Shown here piece after piece: positions 8,116-16,746 of a stretch of DNA of 64,000 nucleotides (within the stretch, counting starts at the first letter, position 1; every line of letters starts with the position of its first letter). This DNA comes from UBA4312 sp040266995 (GTDB lineage: Bacteria > Bacillota_I > Bacilli_A > Erysipelotrichales > Erysipelotrichaceae), in the NCBI GenBank assembly GCA_040266995.1, contig JAWRHV010000039.1:116402-180401 (forward strand), given 5' to 3'. The notes under the pieces were generated by a model. It made no database searches. It had not been told where the DNA came from and saw nothing but the letters and a program-made list of their open reading frames with translations. The position numbers and the translations under genes are program-made.

Positions 8116-9513
8116 TTAATATTTTGTATCATCGTATTCCCATGTATGCATCGCATTCTGGGTAATCTGTTTACGGATGGCTTCCTTCCATTTCTCTCTT
8201 TCTTGTTCTGACTGGGCTATATTATCCATCATCCCAATCGCATTCTTAAAGTCCAGTAATAATTCTTTACGGGCCATACGCAACAAATTCTGATCCTGCA
8301 TACGTTTGGCGGTCATCGTTGTCAGAATGGTGCCCGGATTGATCTTCTTTTCCTTCGGCCCTTTTTCCAATACCATCTGATAGCGATGATAGGCCAGATC
8401 AACGGCATCCTCCCAGGACAAATAGATTTCATCCATCGCATATTGTCCTACCCTTTGCAGCACGTCCGGATCGGCATTGATTTTTTCCAACAAAGCAGCC
8501 ATAGACTGCGCGTTTTCTTCAATCAGAAATCCATTATGGCCATCGATAATGCCTTCCGCCGCACACGAGCCTTGGATCAATACACTGGCCAGGCCACAGG
8601 CAGCGGCTTCCCTGACCACTAAACCATTGGTGTCGAAGGTGGATGGAAACAAAAACAAATCTGCCCGGGTATTCCATGCACGCAGTTGTTGTCGGTCATA
8701 CACAGGTCCGATGAGAATGCATTTTGAAGTCAGACCTAAGGCCTGAATTCGTTCTTGTAACCAACATTCATCTGGGCCTTTTCCGATAAAGACCATACGG
8801 AAATCGATGTGCTGCTCCTGCAATATCTTCAGCGCATCCAGGATGATCGGCAACCCTTTATATGTCATGATCCGTCCGACAAACAAAAAGACAGGTGTCC
8901 CTTGTGGCAGATCATATCCATCGGTCACCTTTTTCACCGTTTCAGTATCCACTTTTCCCTTTTCAAAATCCACACCGTTCGGCATCACATGATAGTCTCC
9001 TTGAAAGCCCAGCTCCCGCAGATTTTCCCCGGCTCCCTGACTGACAACCCATATATCATCACATGCCTCGATATTGGAGACCATGGTTTGAATAGCTTCC
9101 TTGATGGCAGGCTTGAAGCGAAGGACCCGTTTGATGTCAATATCGTATTTTGTATGATATGTAAAGATGACCGGTGCGCCGGTTTGTTCTCTTATAATAC
9201 GAGCAATCATCGTTGAAACCACCGGACAATGCGTGTGGATGATATCGGGCTTGAAAGCTGTCATCTTGGAGATAGCTTTTTCATCCAAAGGATCTCCGGT
9301 CCGATATCCACTGGCTAGCTTTGTGGTATTCAGGCTACGATAAGGGACCACCGTAAAAGGATAGCTTTCATATTTTGCCCGGGGATATCGTGGTGTCCCT
9401 ACCAGTACATCGGCTTTCTGGTCGGCTGTCAGATGTGTAGCATAATTCATGACCACATTGCCTACACCATCGATCATCGGTGCAAAGGCATCATTCAACA
9501 AGCACACTTTCAT
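8116..9513 (-). CDS. GT4 glycosyltransferase, glycolipid-type
   Basis: A 465-residue GT-B enzyme of family GT4. The N-terminal acceptor domain begins MKVCLLNDAFAPMIDGVGNVV, listed here as MKVCLLNDAF then DGVGNVV. The donor-binding half has FLFVGRIMTYKG, the E-x7-E-type segment PSTFDTNGLVVREAAACG and EIYLSWEDAV. The closest recognisable group is the processive diacylglycerol alpha-glucosyltransferases that make Gram-positive glycolipids. A C-terminal extension of about 100 residues is charged and helical, suggesting membrane association. AAAGGAGG precedes ATG 9513, which overlaps the stop of the upstream hydrolase by ATGA. Sugar specificity is inferred only. Confidence 0.8.
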   Translation of the reverse strand: MKVCLLNDAFAPMIDGVGNVVMNYATHLTADQKADVLVGTPRYPRAKYESYPFTVVPYRSLNTTKLASGYRTGDPLDEKAISKMTAFKPDIIHTHCPVVSTMIARIIREQTGAPVIFTYHTKYDIDIKRVLRFKPAIKEAIQTMVSNIEACDDIWVVSQGAGENLRELGFQGDYHVMPNGVDFEKGKVDTETVKKVTDGYDLPQGTPVFLFVGRIMTYKGLPIILDALKILQEQHIDFRMVFIGKGPDECWLQERIQALGLTSKCILIGPVYDRQQLRAWNTRADLFLFPSTFDTNGLVVREAAACGLASVLIQGSCAAEGIIDGHNGFLIEENAQSMAALLEKINADPDVLQRVGQYAMDEIYLSWEDAVDLAYHRYQMVLEKGPKEKKINPGTILTTMTAKRMQDQNLLRMARKELLLDFKNAIGMMDNIAQSEQEREKWKEAIRKQITQNAMHTWEYDDTKY

Positions 9514-10346
9514 TCGGATCCTCCTTTCAATATTTCCTGGATACAAGCCGTGAATTCAGTTGGCTTTTCCAGAATCAGCTCATGACTGGCTTCTTCAATT
9601 CCGTATGCCTTCTGAAAAGACGGACAATGGTTCTGATAATACGCAGCCAATTCCGGCTTCATCAAAGAACCGGGAATCGCATAGATATAGCTGAGAGGGA
9701 CATCGAGTTCTTGAACCAGTGTTCTTTCATCCCGGTCAGCCATGGAAATAAACAAGGACTGTAAACATCCGATATGGCAATGTGAAAGGATCTCCTGACA
9801 GATCTTTTCCACATCGGTTCGTTTCATTGTTCGCATAGATGGATCATCCTCCAACGCAAATTTGACCATAAAATCAAGAAAGTCCTCTTTCATTTTAATT
9901 TGATCCAGCTCAAACTGTTCTTTCGTATATCGTCCTTGAAAAAAGCCTAGATTCCAGGATGCATCATTCATGGTTTTTGGTGTCATATCCACAAAGACAC
10001 ATTGTGAAATTCTTTGTGTTCCAAATTGATGCATATAGGATAGAAGAACATACACACCCATCGACCAGGCTACGATACACACATTTTCAACGTCTAAATG
10101 CTTCAGTAATGTATGAACATCTTCCGCCAGATCTTCGATCGTTACGTGTGAATTGTTTACATCCATGGAAAGACCATGTCCCCGGAAATCCATGGTAATA
10201 CATTGCGCTTCCCGAGACAGTACCTTCACCGTTTCATCAAAATTATCATGCCGTCCGGACCAGCCATGTAAAAATAACACCGGCTGGCCCTGACCATGTA
10301 TTTCATAATAAATGGATCCATGATCCTTTGTCTCAAGTCTTGTCAT
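9510..10346 (-). CDS. Alpha/beta hydrolase
   Basis: A 278-residue alpha/beta hydrolase. The oxyanion-loop sequence LFLHGWSGRHDNF is near residue 30, the nucleophile elbow AWSMGV around residue 96, and a C-terminal His in EASHELILEKP. Such proteins are esterases, lipases or C-C hydrolases. It precedes the glycolipid-type glycosyltransferase with a 4-nt overlap, so a lipid ester substrate is plausible but not shown. No Shine-Dalgarno is visible: TACAAT lies only 6 nt before ATG, so the message may be leaderless. Confidence 0.85.
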   Translation of the reverse strand: MTRLETKDHGSIYYEIHGQGQPVLFLHGWSGRHDNFDETVKVLSREAQCITMDFRGHGLSMDVNNSHVTIEDLAEDVHTLLKHLDVENVCIVAWSMGVYVLLSYMHQFGTQRISQCVFVDMTPKTMNDASWNLGFFQGRYTKEQFELDQIKMKEDFLDFMVKFALEDDPSMRTMKRTDVEKICQEILSHCHIGCLQSLFISMADRDERTLVQELDVPLSYIYAIPGSLMKPELAAYYQNHCPSFQKAYGIEEASHELILEKPTEFTACIQEILKGGSE

Positions 10347-10352
10347 ACTTGT

Positions 10353-10358
10353 ATTGTA
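10353..10358 (-). promoter_or_regulatory. -10 box, leaderless-type promoter
   Basis: TACAAT on the minus strand is separated by 6 nt from the hydrolase ATG, and no ribosome site intervenes. Transcription would begin at or next to the start codon. The -35 region is weak. Confidence 0.45.
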
Positions 10359-10444
10359 TACTGTTCCATCAAGATTTCGTATCTTTTTTACGCGTCAACT
10401 TTTATAATAAAATTAATCATTGTATCCATAAGGAGGAATATTTT

Positions 10445-13003
10445 ATGCTTTCAGAAAAGAAAATATTATCTGGTTTTCCCGGACTTGATCAAAAACTGAA
10501 TTCTATCCGGGCCGGTGACAATATCGTCTTTCGGGTACTGGACCTGGAATTTTTCCGTTTTTTTGCCAAGAGCTTTGTCGAACAGGCAAAGCTGGCCGAT
10601 AGACCGGTCCACTACATCCGTTTCGGTTCTCATAAATCCATGTTAAAAGATTTGGACAATGTCATTGTCCATAAGATGGATCCTAGTGTTGGTTTTGAAT
10701 CCTTTACTGTCGATCTATATAAGATCATTATGGATACCAAACGAGAAGCGTTCTTTATCTTTGATAATATTTCCATTCTGGGAGAATACTGGAATACAGA
10801 TTTAATGCTTGGAAACTTCTTTCAGGTGACTTGTCCGTTCTTAACGGAAATGGAGGATGTGGCCATTTTCCCATTGCGAAGAGGCAGTCATTCCTATGAC
10901 TGCATCGATCAGATCCGGCAGTCTGTGCAGATCTTCCTGGATATTGTTTACAGCCAAAGCTCTTATTATCTGACCCCGCTAAAGGTACAGGACCGTTATA
11001 ACGGGGAAATGTTTCTGACGCATCGTCTGGATGCTGATATGAGCTTTGTGCCTCTGACCTATTCCACCTCTTTAGCCAAATATTATCGTGCCGTCAATGA
11101 ATCCGGTCCGGGTGAACAGCTCCAGGATGCCTGGGATCGGTTCTTTCTGGAAGTACAGATGAACTATGCCAACCGGATCAACACAAAGCATTACCACAAA
11201 AAGATGTGCTCCATGCTGATGACAGAGAATCCCCGTATGCAGGATCTGATCTTGAATCATTTTAAAACAAGAGACTATTTGTCTCTGCACAGCCGGATCA
11301 TCGGTACTGGCAAAATTGGTGGGAAAGCATGTGGTATGTTGACAGCCCGTAAGATCATCCAGGATCATTGTCCGGAAGTCGCCGCGCATTTCGAACCTCA
11401 CGACTCCTACTATATCGGATCTGATATTTATTATACATTTATCATTTATAACCAGTTCTGGAATTTATGGCTGGATCATCATGCCGATATGGAAGACATG
11501 GAGCTGGCCCAACAGATCGGACAGCGCATTATGGAAGGAGAATTCCCTCCTACGATCCGCATCCAGTTTAAACGCCTGCTGGATTATTACGGCACCAGTC
11601 CGATCATCGTACGCTCCAGCAGTTTTCTGGAAGATGGCTTCGGCAACGCCTTTGCCGGTAAGTATGAATCCGTATTCTGTGTCGGCGGCAATACTATGGA
11701 AGAACGTTTAAACCAGTTTGAACAAGCCATCCGTATTGTCTATGCCAGTACGGTTTCCCCTTCGGCACTCGAGTACCGTCGACGTCGCAACTTGTTAGAT
11801 AGCGATGAACAGATGGCTCTGTTAGTTCAAAGAGTCTCCGGTTCCCGACTAGATCATTATTATTTTCCGATGGCAGCCGGTGTCGGTTATTCCTACAATA
11901 ACTACCCTTGGTCCAGCCAGTTGGATCCAAATGCCGGTATGCTGCGGCTGGTGGCCGGACTGGGCACACGGGCAGTTGACCGCACACCAGGGGATTACCC
12001 TCGACTGGTCAGTCTGGATAAACCGACCTTTCAGACCCACAGTAGTCTTAAGGACCGCCATAAGTTCTCTCAGCACTATATGGATGTATTGGATACCGAA
12101 AAGAAGGCTCTTGTCAGCAAGCGCGTGGAAGAGTTATACCCGCATATCCTGCCATGGCAGAAGGTCTTGTTATATTCCCATGATACTGAAGCGGAGCAGA
12201 TGCTGCGCAGCCGTGGACAATACCGGCCGGTCCTTTTTGCTGACTGTCGCCAGCTCTTATCAAACCAAAAGATCATCACCTGCATGCAGGAGATGTTGTT
12301 AAAGCTGCAGGAAGTGTATGAAACCCCGGTAGATATTGAATATACGATCAACATTTCCGACAGTGGTGAATTTTGGATCAACCTTCTCCAGTGCCGGCCT
12401 TTGCAGTCTTCAAAAAAAGGAAATATCACTTTACCGACCATTCCCAAGGAAGATACCTATCTGAATGTCGTTAAAAACACCATGGGTACCTCTCGGAATA
12501 TCGATGTTGGGCTGATCGTAGTGGTCGATCCATATGCGTACTACACATTAAATCACGCAAAGAAACCGGATGTAGCCCGCGCCATCGGAAAGATCAATCA
12601 TCATTTCATGGATCAACCCTACCAGAAGATCCTGATTACACCGGGACGAATTGGTACATCATCGCCGGAGCTGGGAGTACCAGTAACCTTTGCGGAAATT
12701 TCCGACTTCAATATGATTGCCGAAGTTGCCTACAGTAAGGTTGGTTACATGCCCGAGCTTTCTTTTGGATCGCATATGTTCCAGGACCTGGTGGAAGCCG
12801 AAATCCTCTATGTTGCCATCATGGAAAATACGGATACCCGTATCTATGACCCCGCATTTTTATCTCAGTTTGAAGAAGTTGGCCACACCCTTCTCGATGA
12901 AGACATGGCATCCATCATCTCAGTCTATCGGGTGCATGACATATTCCTGGCTTATGATGCCCATAAGCAGGAAATCTTATGTGGAAAAAAAGGAGAACGC
13001 TAA
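10445..13003 (+). CDS. KaiC-like / PPDK_N (PEP-pyruvate binding) protein
   Basis: An 852-residue two-part protein. Residues about 8-200 resemble a RecA/KaiC-type fold: it opens SGFPGLDQKLNSIRAGDNIVF, listed here as SGFPGLDQKL and RAGDNIVF. The Walker A lysine motif is absent, so ATP hydrolysis there is doubtful. Residues about 300-690 are the ATP-grasp N-terminal domain of pyruvate phosphate dikinase/PEP synthase (GTGKIGGKACGM, IVRSSSFLEDGFGNAFAGKYES). The phosphohistidine swivel domain and PEP-binding TIM barrel are missing. The start at 10445 has AAGGAGG upstream. Probably a phosphotransfer or regulatory protein, not a full PEP synthase. Confidence 0.75.
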   Translation: MLSEKKILSGFPGLDQKLNSIRAGDNIVFRVLDLEFFRFFAKSFVEQAKLADRPVHYIRFGSHKSMLKDLDNVIVHKMDPSVGFESFTVDLYKIIMDTKREAFFIFDNISILGEYWNTDLMLGNFFQVTCPFLTEMEDVAIFPLRRGSHSYDCIDQIRQSVQIFLDIVYSQSSYYLTPLKVQDRYNGEMFLTHRLDADMSFVPLTYSTSLAKYYRAVNESGPGEQLQDAWDRFFLEVQMNYANRINTKHYHKKMCSMLMTENPRMQDLILNHFKTRDYLSLHSRIIGTGKIGGKACGMLTARKIIQDHCPEVAAHFEPHDSYYIGSDIYYTFIIYNQFWNLWLDHHADMEDMELAQQIGQRIMEGEFPPTIRIQFKRLLDYYGTSPIIVRSSSFLEDGFGNAFAGKYESVFCVGGNTMEERLNQFEQAIRIVYASTVSPSALEYRRRRNLLDSDEQMALLVQRVSGSRLDHYYFPMAAGVGYSYNNYPWSSQLDPNAGMLRLVAGLGTRAVDRTPGDYPRLVSLDKPTFQTHSSLKDRHKFSQHYMDVLDTEKKALVSKRVEELYPHILPWQKVLLYSHDTEAEQMLRSRGQYRPVLFADCRQLLSNQKIITCMQEMLLKLQEVYETPVDIEYTINISDSGEFWINLLQCRPLQSSKKGNITLPTIPKEDTYLNVVKNTMGTSRNIDVGLIVVVDPYAYYTLNHAKKPDVARAIGKINHHFMDQPYQKILITPGRIGTSSPELGVPVTFAEISDFNMIAEVAYSKVGYMPELSFGSHMFQDLVEAEILYVAIMENTDTRIYDPAFLSQFEEVGHTLLDEDMASIISVYRVHDIFLAYDAHKQEILCGKKGER

Positions 13004-13017
13004 CAACGTTCTCCTTT
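12989..13017. terminator. Bidirectional terminator, pfkA side strongest
   Basis: Eleven-bp perfect stem AAAGGAGAACG/CGTTCTCCTTT with a 7-nt loop. On the minus strand it is followed by seven T residues, making it the pfkA terminator. On the plus strand the T-run is weak. Confidence 0.85.
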
Positions 13018-13019
13018 AA

Positions 13020-14000
13020 TTAGTTCGATAAGCCCATAGCTTCTAATACATCATAACGATACATCTGCAGATGTTTTTCCATCTTCAGCGCTTCTTCTAT
13101 TTCGATCTCCACAATATCGCCATGTTGTGTACCGATGATACAGTTGCTGCGGCCTTCCGCCAGTGCTTTTACTGCATAATATCCCATCCGAGTCGCTGTT
13201 TCTCTGTCTCGGGCTGTCGGGGATCCGCCTCGCTGGATGTGGCCTAATACGGTAACGCGCGGGTCAATGCCAACCGATTCGTGGATCTTTTTGGAAATAT
13301 CCATCACATTGCCAACACCTTCCGCTACGACGATCATAAAATGCGTATTGCCGGCCAAACGGGAATTCTGGATCCGTTCAACGACATCCCGCTGGAAATT
13401 AAATTCTCTTTCCGGTACCAGGACAGCCGTTGCTCCGACCGCGATACCGACATATAAAGCCAGATATCCGGCATTTCGTCCCATCACTTCCACTACCGAA
13501 CATCTTTCATGTGACTGCATGGTATCTCTTAACCGGTCAATACAGCCGATGGCTGTATTACAAGCCGTATCAAAACCAATCGTATAATTGGTGCAGCCTA
13601 AGTCATTATCAATGGTCGCGGGAATGCCGACAACCGGAATCCCCATACGGGATAAGGCCAACCCGCCTCGGAATGTACCATCGCCGCCAATGACCACAAC
13701 CGCATCCAGACCTAGCATCTTACAAGTTCCCACGGCCTTCCTCTGTCCGGCTTCATCCATAAATTCATCGCTTCTGGCAGTATACAACATCGTACCACCT
13801 GAGGTAAGAATATGATTGACCGTGGTTCCTGTCATTCTGATAAAATCAGCATTGATCAGTCCCTGGTATCCTCTTCGGATACCGACACACTCAATATCAT
13901 TAGAGACAGCTGTACGTACAACAGCTCTTACGGCTGCATTCATTCCCGGTGAATCTCCACCACTCGTCAATACACCAATTCTCTTAAATTTCTTTTCCAT
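13020..14000 (-). CDS. pfkA: ATP-dependent 6-phosphofructokinase
   Basis: A 326-residue enzyme phosphorylating fructose 6-phosphate to fructose 1,6-bisphosphate, the committing step of glycolysis. The bacterial PfkA hallmarks are present: GVLTSGGDSPGMNAAVR at the nucleotide site, GGDGTFRG, PATIDND with the catalytic Asp, the substrate region EVMGRNAGYLAL and HIQRGGSPTARDR. Length is normal for the tetrameric short form. AAGGAGGAATCTTC precedes ATG. Single-gene unit ending in a strong terminator. Confidence 0.97.
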   Translation of the reverse strand: MEKKFKRIGVLTSGGDSPGMNAAVRAVVRTAVSNDIECVGIRRGYQGLINADFIRMTGTTVNHILTSGGTMLYTARSDEFMDEAGQRKAVGTCKMLGLDAVVVIGGDGTFRGGLALSRMGIPVVGIPATIDNDLGCTNYTIGFDTACNTAIGCIDRLRDTMQSHERCSVVEVMGRNAGYLALYVGIAVGATAVLVPEREFNFQRDVVERIQNSRLAGNTHFMIVVAEGVGNVMDISKKIHESVGIDPRVTVLGHIQRGGSPTARDRETATRMGYYAVKALAEGRSNCIIGTQHGDIVEIEIEEALKMEKHLQMYRYDVLEAMGLSN

Positions 14001-14097
14001 GAAGATTCCTCCTTTTTAGTTCTTGTTACTTTTAGAATAACACAGAATGAACCTTGCGAATCGATTTTTCATATTTAAGATATCCTTTTATTTTTCA

Positions 14098-14126
14098 TTG
14101 ACAAACATGCATGCTTGACATACAAT
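14098..14126 (+). promoter_or_regulatory. Promoter of folT-folC-niaR
   Basis: TTGACA at 14098-14103, exactly 17 nt, then TACAAT at 14121-14126. Transcription would start near 14133, just before the THF aptamer. Confidence 0.8.
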
Positions 14127-14141
14127 CCCCTTAAAGAATAT

Positions 14142-14240
14142 GCAGAGTAGATGCAAGAGCGTTAAGTGTCTGGTGAACAGGGAGTTGACACCAGAACGAA
14201 AAAACGTTGATTTTGCGGTTCTTGTGTCGCATCCCGCTGC
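14142..14240 (+). ncRNA. Tetrahydrofolate (THF) riboswitch aptamer
   Basis: The conserved core of the THF-I class is readable: GAGTAGATG at the 5' side, GCGTTAAGTGT, then a hairpin with GGTGAACAGGGAGTTG and CACCAGAACGAAAA. GCGGTTCTTG and CGCATCC with CGCTGC close P1 against GCAG at the 5' end. It sits between a good promoter and folT, the known genomic setting of this class. Two THF molecules are bound per aptamer in characterised members. Folate excess should reduce expression of the downstream folate transport and polyglutamylation genes. Confidence 0.9.
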
Positions 14241-14258
14241 TACATATAACGGAAAAGT

Positions 14259-14297
14259 AACCTCCTGATGTAGTAACGCTATGCGAAAGGAGGTTTT
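14259..14297 (+). promoter_or_regulatory. THF riboswitch expression platform
   Basis: AACCTCCT can pair with AGGAGGTT just before the folT ATG. The hairpin is followed by seven T residues, so it resembles a terminator. Its 3' arm is also the GGAGG ribosome site, so pairing would sequester translation as well. Confidence 0.7.
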
Positions 14298-14300
14298 TTT

Positions 14301-14804
14301 ATGTTTAAAAACGTTAAGATGTTAACAACCACTGCCCTTTTGGTTGCCCTGGCAACCATATGCGGATTTTTCAAAATTCCCATCAATCAAGTCGTAGAGA
14401 TCCGGTTTGCGTTTTTGCCGATTGCGTGTGCCGGGGCTCTGTATGGCCCTGTCGTCGGAGCTGTCGTCGGGGCACTGTCGGATATCTTAGGTTTTATCGT
14501 ACGACCTACAGGTCCCTTCTTTCCTGGCTTTACCCTCAATGCAGCCATACAAGGCATTCTCTTTGGCTTCTTTCTCTATAAAAAGGAGCCGACGCTTATG
14601 CGCTGTACATTAGCCAATTTTATACAAACGCTGATAGTTACTCTATTATTAACTCCTTTGTGGTTAACCGTTTTATACACCATGGATTTTAAAGTAGTTC
14701 TGGCTAGCCGTATGATCAAAACACTGATCATGTTCCCGATCGAAACAGCTATGTTGTATGGACTGATCAAGGTGCTCTTCCGCATAGAAAAGGAACACGT
14801 ATGA
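14301..14804 (+). CDS. folT: Folate-specific ECF transporter S component
   Basis: A 167-residue S component with five or six membrane helices. The N-terminal ALLVALATICGFFKIP contacts the ECF transmembrane subunit in this fold, and the next helix carries RFAFLPIACAGALYGPVVGAVVGALSD, listed as RFAFLPIACAG and GPVVGAVVGALSD. Folate specificity is inferred from the upstream THF riboswitch and the 4-nt overlap with folC. The energising EcfA/A'/T module is not in this window, so it is probably a shared group II module encoded elsewhere. Confidence 0.9.
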   Translation: MFKNVKMLTTTALLVALATICGFFKIPINQVVEIRFAFLPIACAGALYGPVVGAVVGALSDILGFIVRPTGPFFPGFTLNAAIQGILFGFFLYKKEPTLMRCTLANFIQTLIVTLLLTPLWLTVLYTMDFKVVLASRMIKTLIMFPIETAMLYGLIKVLFRIEKEHV

Positions 14805-16075
14805 ACTATTCTGAATCGTTAGCTTATCTGGCTTCCACACGAATACTAGGATCCAGACTGGGATTGAAAAACATCGGCATCTTATTAAAGTATCTAGATG
14901 ATCCGCAAAAAGATTTGTCCTTTATCCATGTGACCGGTACCAACGGAAAAGGATCTACGATTGCTTTTCTTCATTCCATTCTGTCTCAAACATATACGAT
15001 CGGAACCTTTACTTCACCGGCTATTGATTTGATCAATGAACAGATCCGGATCAATGATTCCATCATTTCCGATATCGATTTTGCCCGCATTGCGACACAG
15101 GTCGCACAAAAAAGAGAACAAATGATCCTTGATGGTCATGCAGCGCCTACCGAATTTGAATGTATGACCGCGATGGCTTTTCTCTACTTCAAGGAAAATC
15201 AATGTGACCTTTGCCTGCTGGAGGTCGGTATGGGTGGTGACACAGATGCAACCAATATCATCGACACATCTGTTTTATCCATCATTACATCCATCAGTTT
15301 AGATCATGCAGACTATTTAGGCCATACTTTAAAGGAAATTACTGACCATAAAGCCGGAATCATCAAGGAAAACGGTCATGTTCTGACGTATCCGCAAGAG
15401 AAAGAAGTGATGAAGGTCTTAACGCACGTTTGTGATGAAAAAAAGGCTTGTCTGTATATCCCGGATCTAAAGCCGGAATTAACAGGACATTCGCTTGATT
15501 ACCTGACCTTCTCGTATCGTAATTTCACAAACTGTTCCATCCATTTAACGGGCCTGTACCAAATGTACAATGCTTCTTTGGCTATCGAAGCCTGTTTTAT
15601 ACTTCGACAATTAGGCTGGCCTGTTTCCGACACACAGATCCGGACCGGTCTGCAGAACACAAGATGGACAGGTCGATTTGAAGTGATAAGAAAAGACCCA
15701 TTGATCCTTGTAGATGGATCCCATAATAGCCAGGGTGCTCTAAAGCTCGCAGATACATTATCGATCCATTTCCCGGATCAAAAAGTAATCCTTGTGATCG
15801 GGGTATTAAAAGACAAGGATTATGAAACAATGACGGACTGCCTGGTTCCACACGCAAAGAGCATCTATACGATATCGGTTCCCAATCCCCGTTCTCTATC
15901 GGCTGTTGAGCTTAAAAAGGTACTGGAAAAGAAAACCACAGTGGATATATATGCCTGTAACAGTTTGGAACAAGCCGTCAATCTGGCTTTAGGTGCAGCA
16001 GCAAAAGAAGATGTTATTCTGTTTTGTGGATCTTTGTACTCGATTGGACAAATAAAAACATTGTTGCTAAGATAA
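14801..16075 (+). CDS. folC: Folylpolyglutamate/dihydrofolate synthase
   Basis: A 424-residue Mur-ligase-family enzyme adding glutamate to folates (and possibly to dihydropteroate), which traps them in the cell. It has the P-loop VTGTNGKGST near residue 45, TSPAIDLINEQIRI, the LEVGMGGDTDATNI metal/ATP region, SLDHADYLG and the C-terminal ILVDGSHN. ATGA overlap with folT and folate-riboswitch control fit salvage of external folate. Length is usual. Confidence 0.95.
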   Translation: MNYSESLAYLASTRILGSRLGLKNIGILLKYLDDPQKDLSFIHVTGTNGKGSTIAFLHSILSQTYTIGTFTSPAIDLINEQIRINDSIISDIDFARIATQVAQKREQMILDGHAAPTEFECMTAMAFLYFKENQCDLCLLEVGMGGDTDATNIIDTSVLSIITSISLDHADYLGHTLKEITDHKAGIIKENGHVLTYPQEKEVMKVLTHVCDEKKACLYIPDLKPELTGHSLDYLTFSYRNFTNCSIHLTGLYQMYNASLAIEACFILRQLGWPVSDTQIRTGLQNTRWTGRFEVIRKDPLILVDGSHNSQGALKLADTLSIHFPDQKVILVIGVLKDKDYETMTDCLVPHAKSIYTISVPNPRSLSAVELKKVLEKKTTVDIYACNSLEQAVNLALGAAAKEDVILFCGSLYSIGQIKTLLLR

Positions 16076-16079
16076 AATC

Positions 16080-16592
16080 ATGACAGGTACCAAGAGAAGA
16101 GATCGCATCATTCAAATACTGGATCAGGAAAAAAAAGCCATCAGTGCCTCCCGACTTGCGGAACAGTTTCATGTCAGCCGTCAGATCATAGTTGGCGACA
16201 TCGCTCTGCTGCGAGCCAGCGGACAAAACATCTTATCCACGCCACGAGGCTATATGATGGAACAAACAACGCAACAATTTATTCATCGGATTGCCTGCCA
16301 GCATACCAGCAAGGATATGAAAAAGGAACTATATCTGATCGTTGATCTGGGATGTACCGTCATTGATGTCATCGTTGAACATCCAATCTACGTGGAACTG
16401 ATCGGTTCACTGCAGTTATCCAGTCGGTACGATGTAGATCAGTATATCGCCCGATGTGAAAAATACGATGCCCAGCCATTATCTTTATTGACAGAAGGGG
16501 TACATCTGCATACCATTTCCTGCCCGGATGAAACGATCTATCGAACATTGCTGGAACAGCTGGAAAAAGAACATATACTTATATCAGAGTAA
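16080..16592 (+). CDS. niaR: Niacin-responsive repressor NiaR-like (HTH + 3H domain)
   Basis: A 170-residue regulator. Residues 1-60 form an HTH_11-type winged helix (SASRLAEQFHVSRQIIVGDIALLR). Residues about 70-165 form a 3H domain with conserved His in FIHRIACQH, VEHPIYVEL and GVHLHTISC. Characterised NiaR/YrxA proteins bind niacin and repress NAD synthesis or niacin uptake genes. It follows folC after 4 nt, so it is transcribed with the folate unit. A promoter-overlapping palindrome lies directly downstream, before an EIIC-type permease, and is the likely target. Confidence 0.85.
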   Translation: MTGTKRRDRIIQILDQEKKAISASRLAEQFHVSRQIIVGDIALLRASGQNILSTPRGYMMEQTTQQFIHRIACQHTSKDMKKELYLIVDLGCTVIDVIVEHPIYVELIGSLQLSSRYDVDQYIARCEKYDAQPLSLLTEGVHLHTISCPDETIYRTLLEQLEKEHILISE

Positions 16593-16625
16593 ACAACGAT
16601 ATCTACGGATGTCGTTGTTTTCATT
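16592..16625 (+). terminator. Terminator of folT-folC-niaR
   Basis: Twelve-bp stem AACAACGATATC/GATGTCGTTGTT (one G-U pair) with a 4-nt loop, followed by TTTCATTTG. Confidence 0.75.
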
Positions 16626-16669
16626 TGTCAATAAGATTCCTTCATTCTATCGCTTTTTTTGTCGCTTTC

Positions 16670-16720
16670 TTGACATATTCCTCAAAATCCAATAATGTAT
16701 TAACAGGTGTCAAGACACCT
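16670..16720 (+). promoter_or_regulatory. Promoter with overlapping putative NiaR operator
   Basis: TTGACA at 16670-16675, 17 nt, then TAATGT at 16693-16698. The expected start site is near 16705. There a 7-2-7 palindrome AGGTGTC-AA-GACACCT spans 16705-16720. A repressor bound there would block transcription of the permease gene. Assignment to NiaR rests on adjacency. Confidence 0.65.
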
Positions 16721-16746
16721 TGTTTCCCTAGGAAAGGAATTTGATT

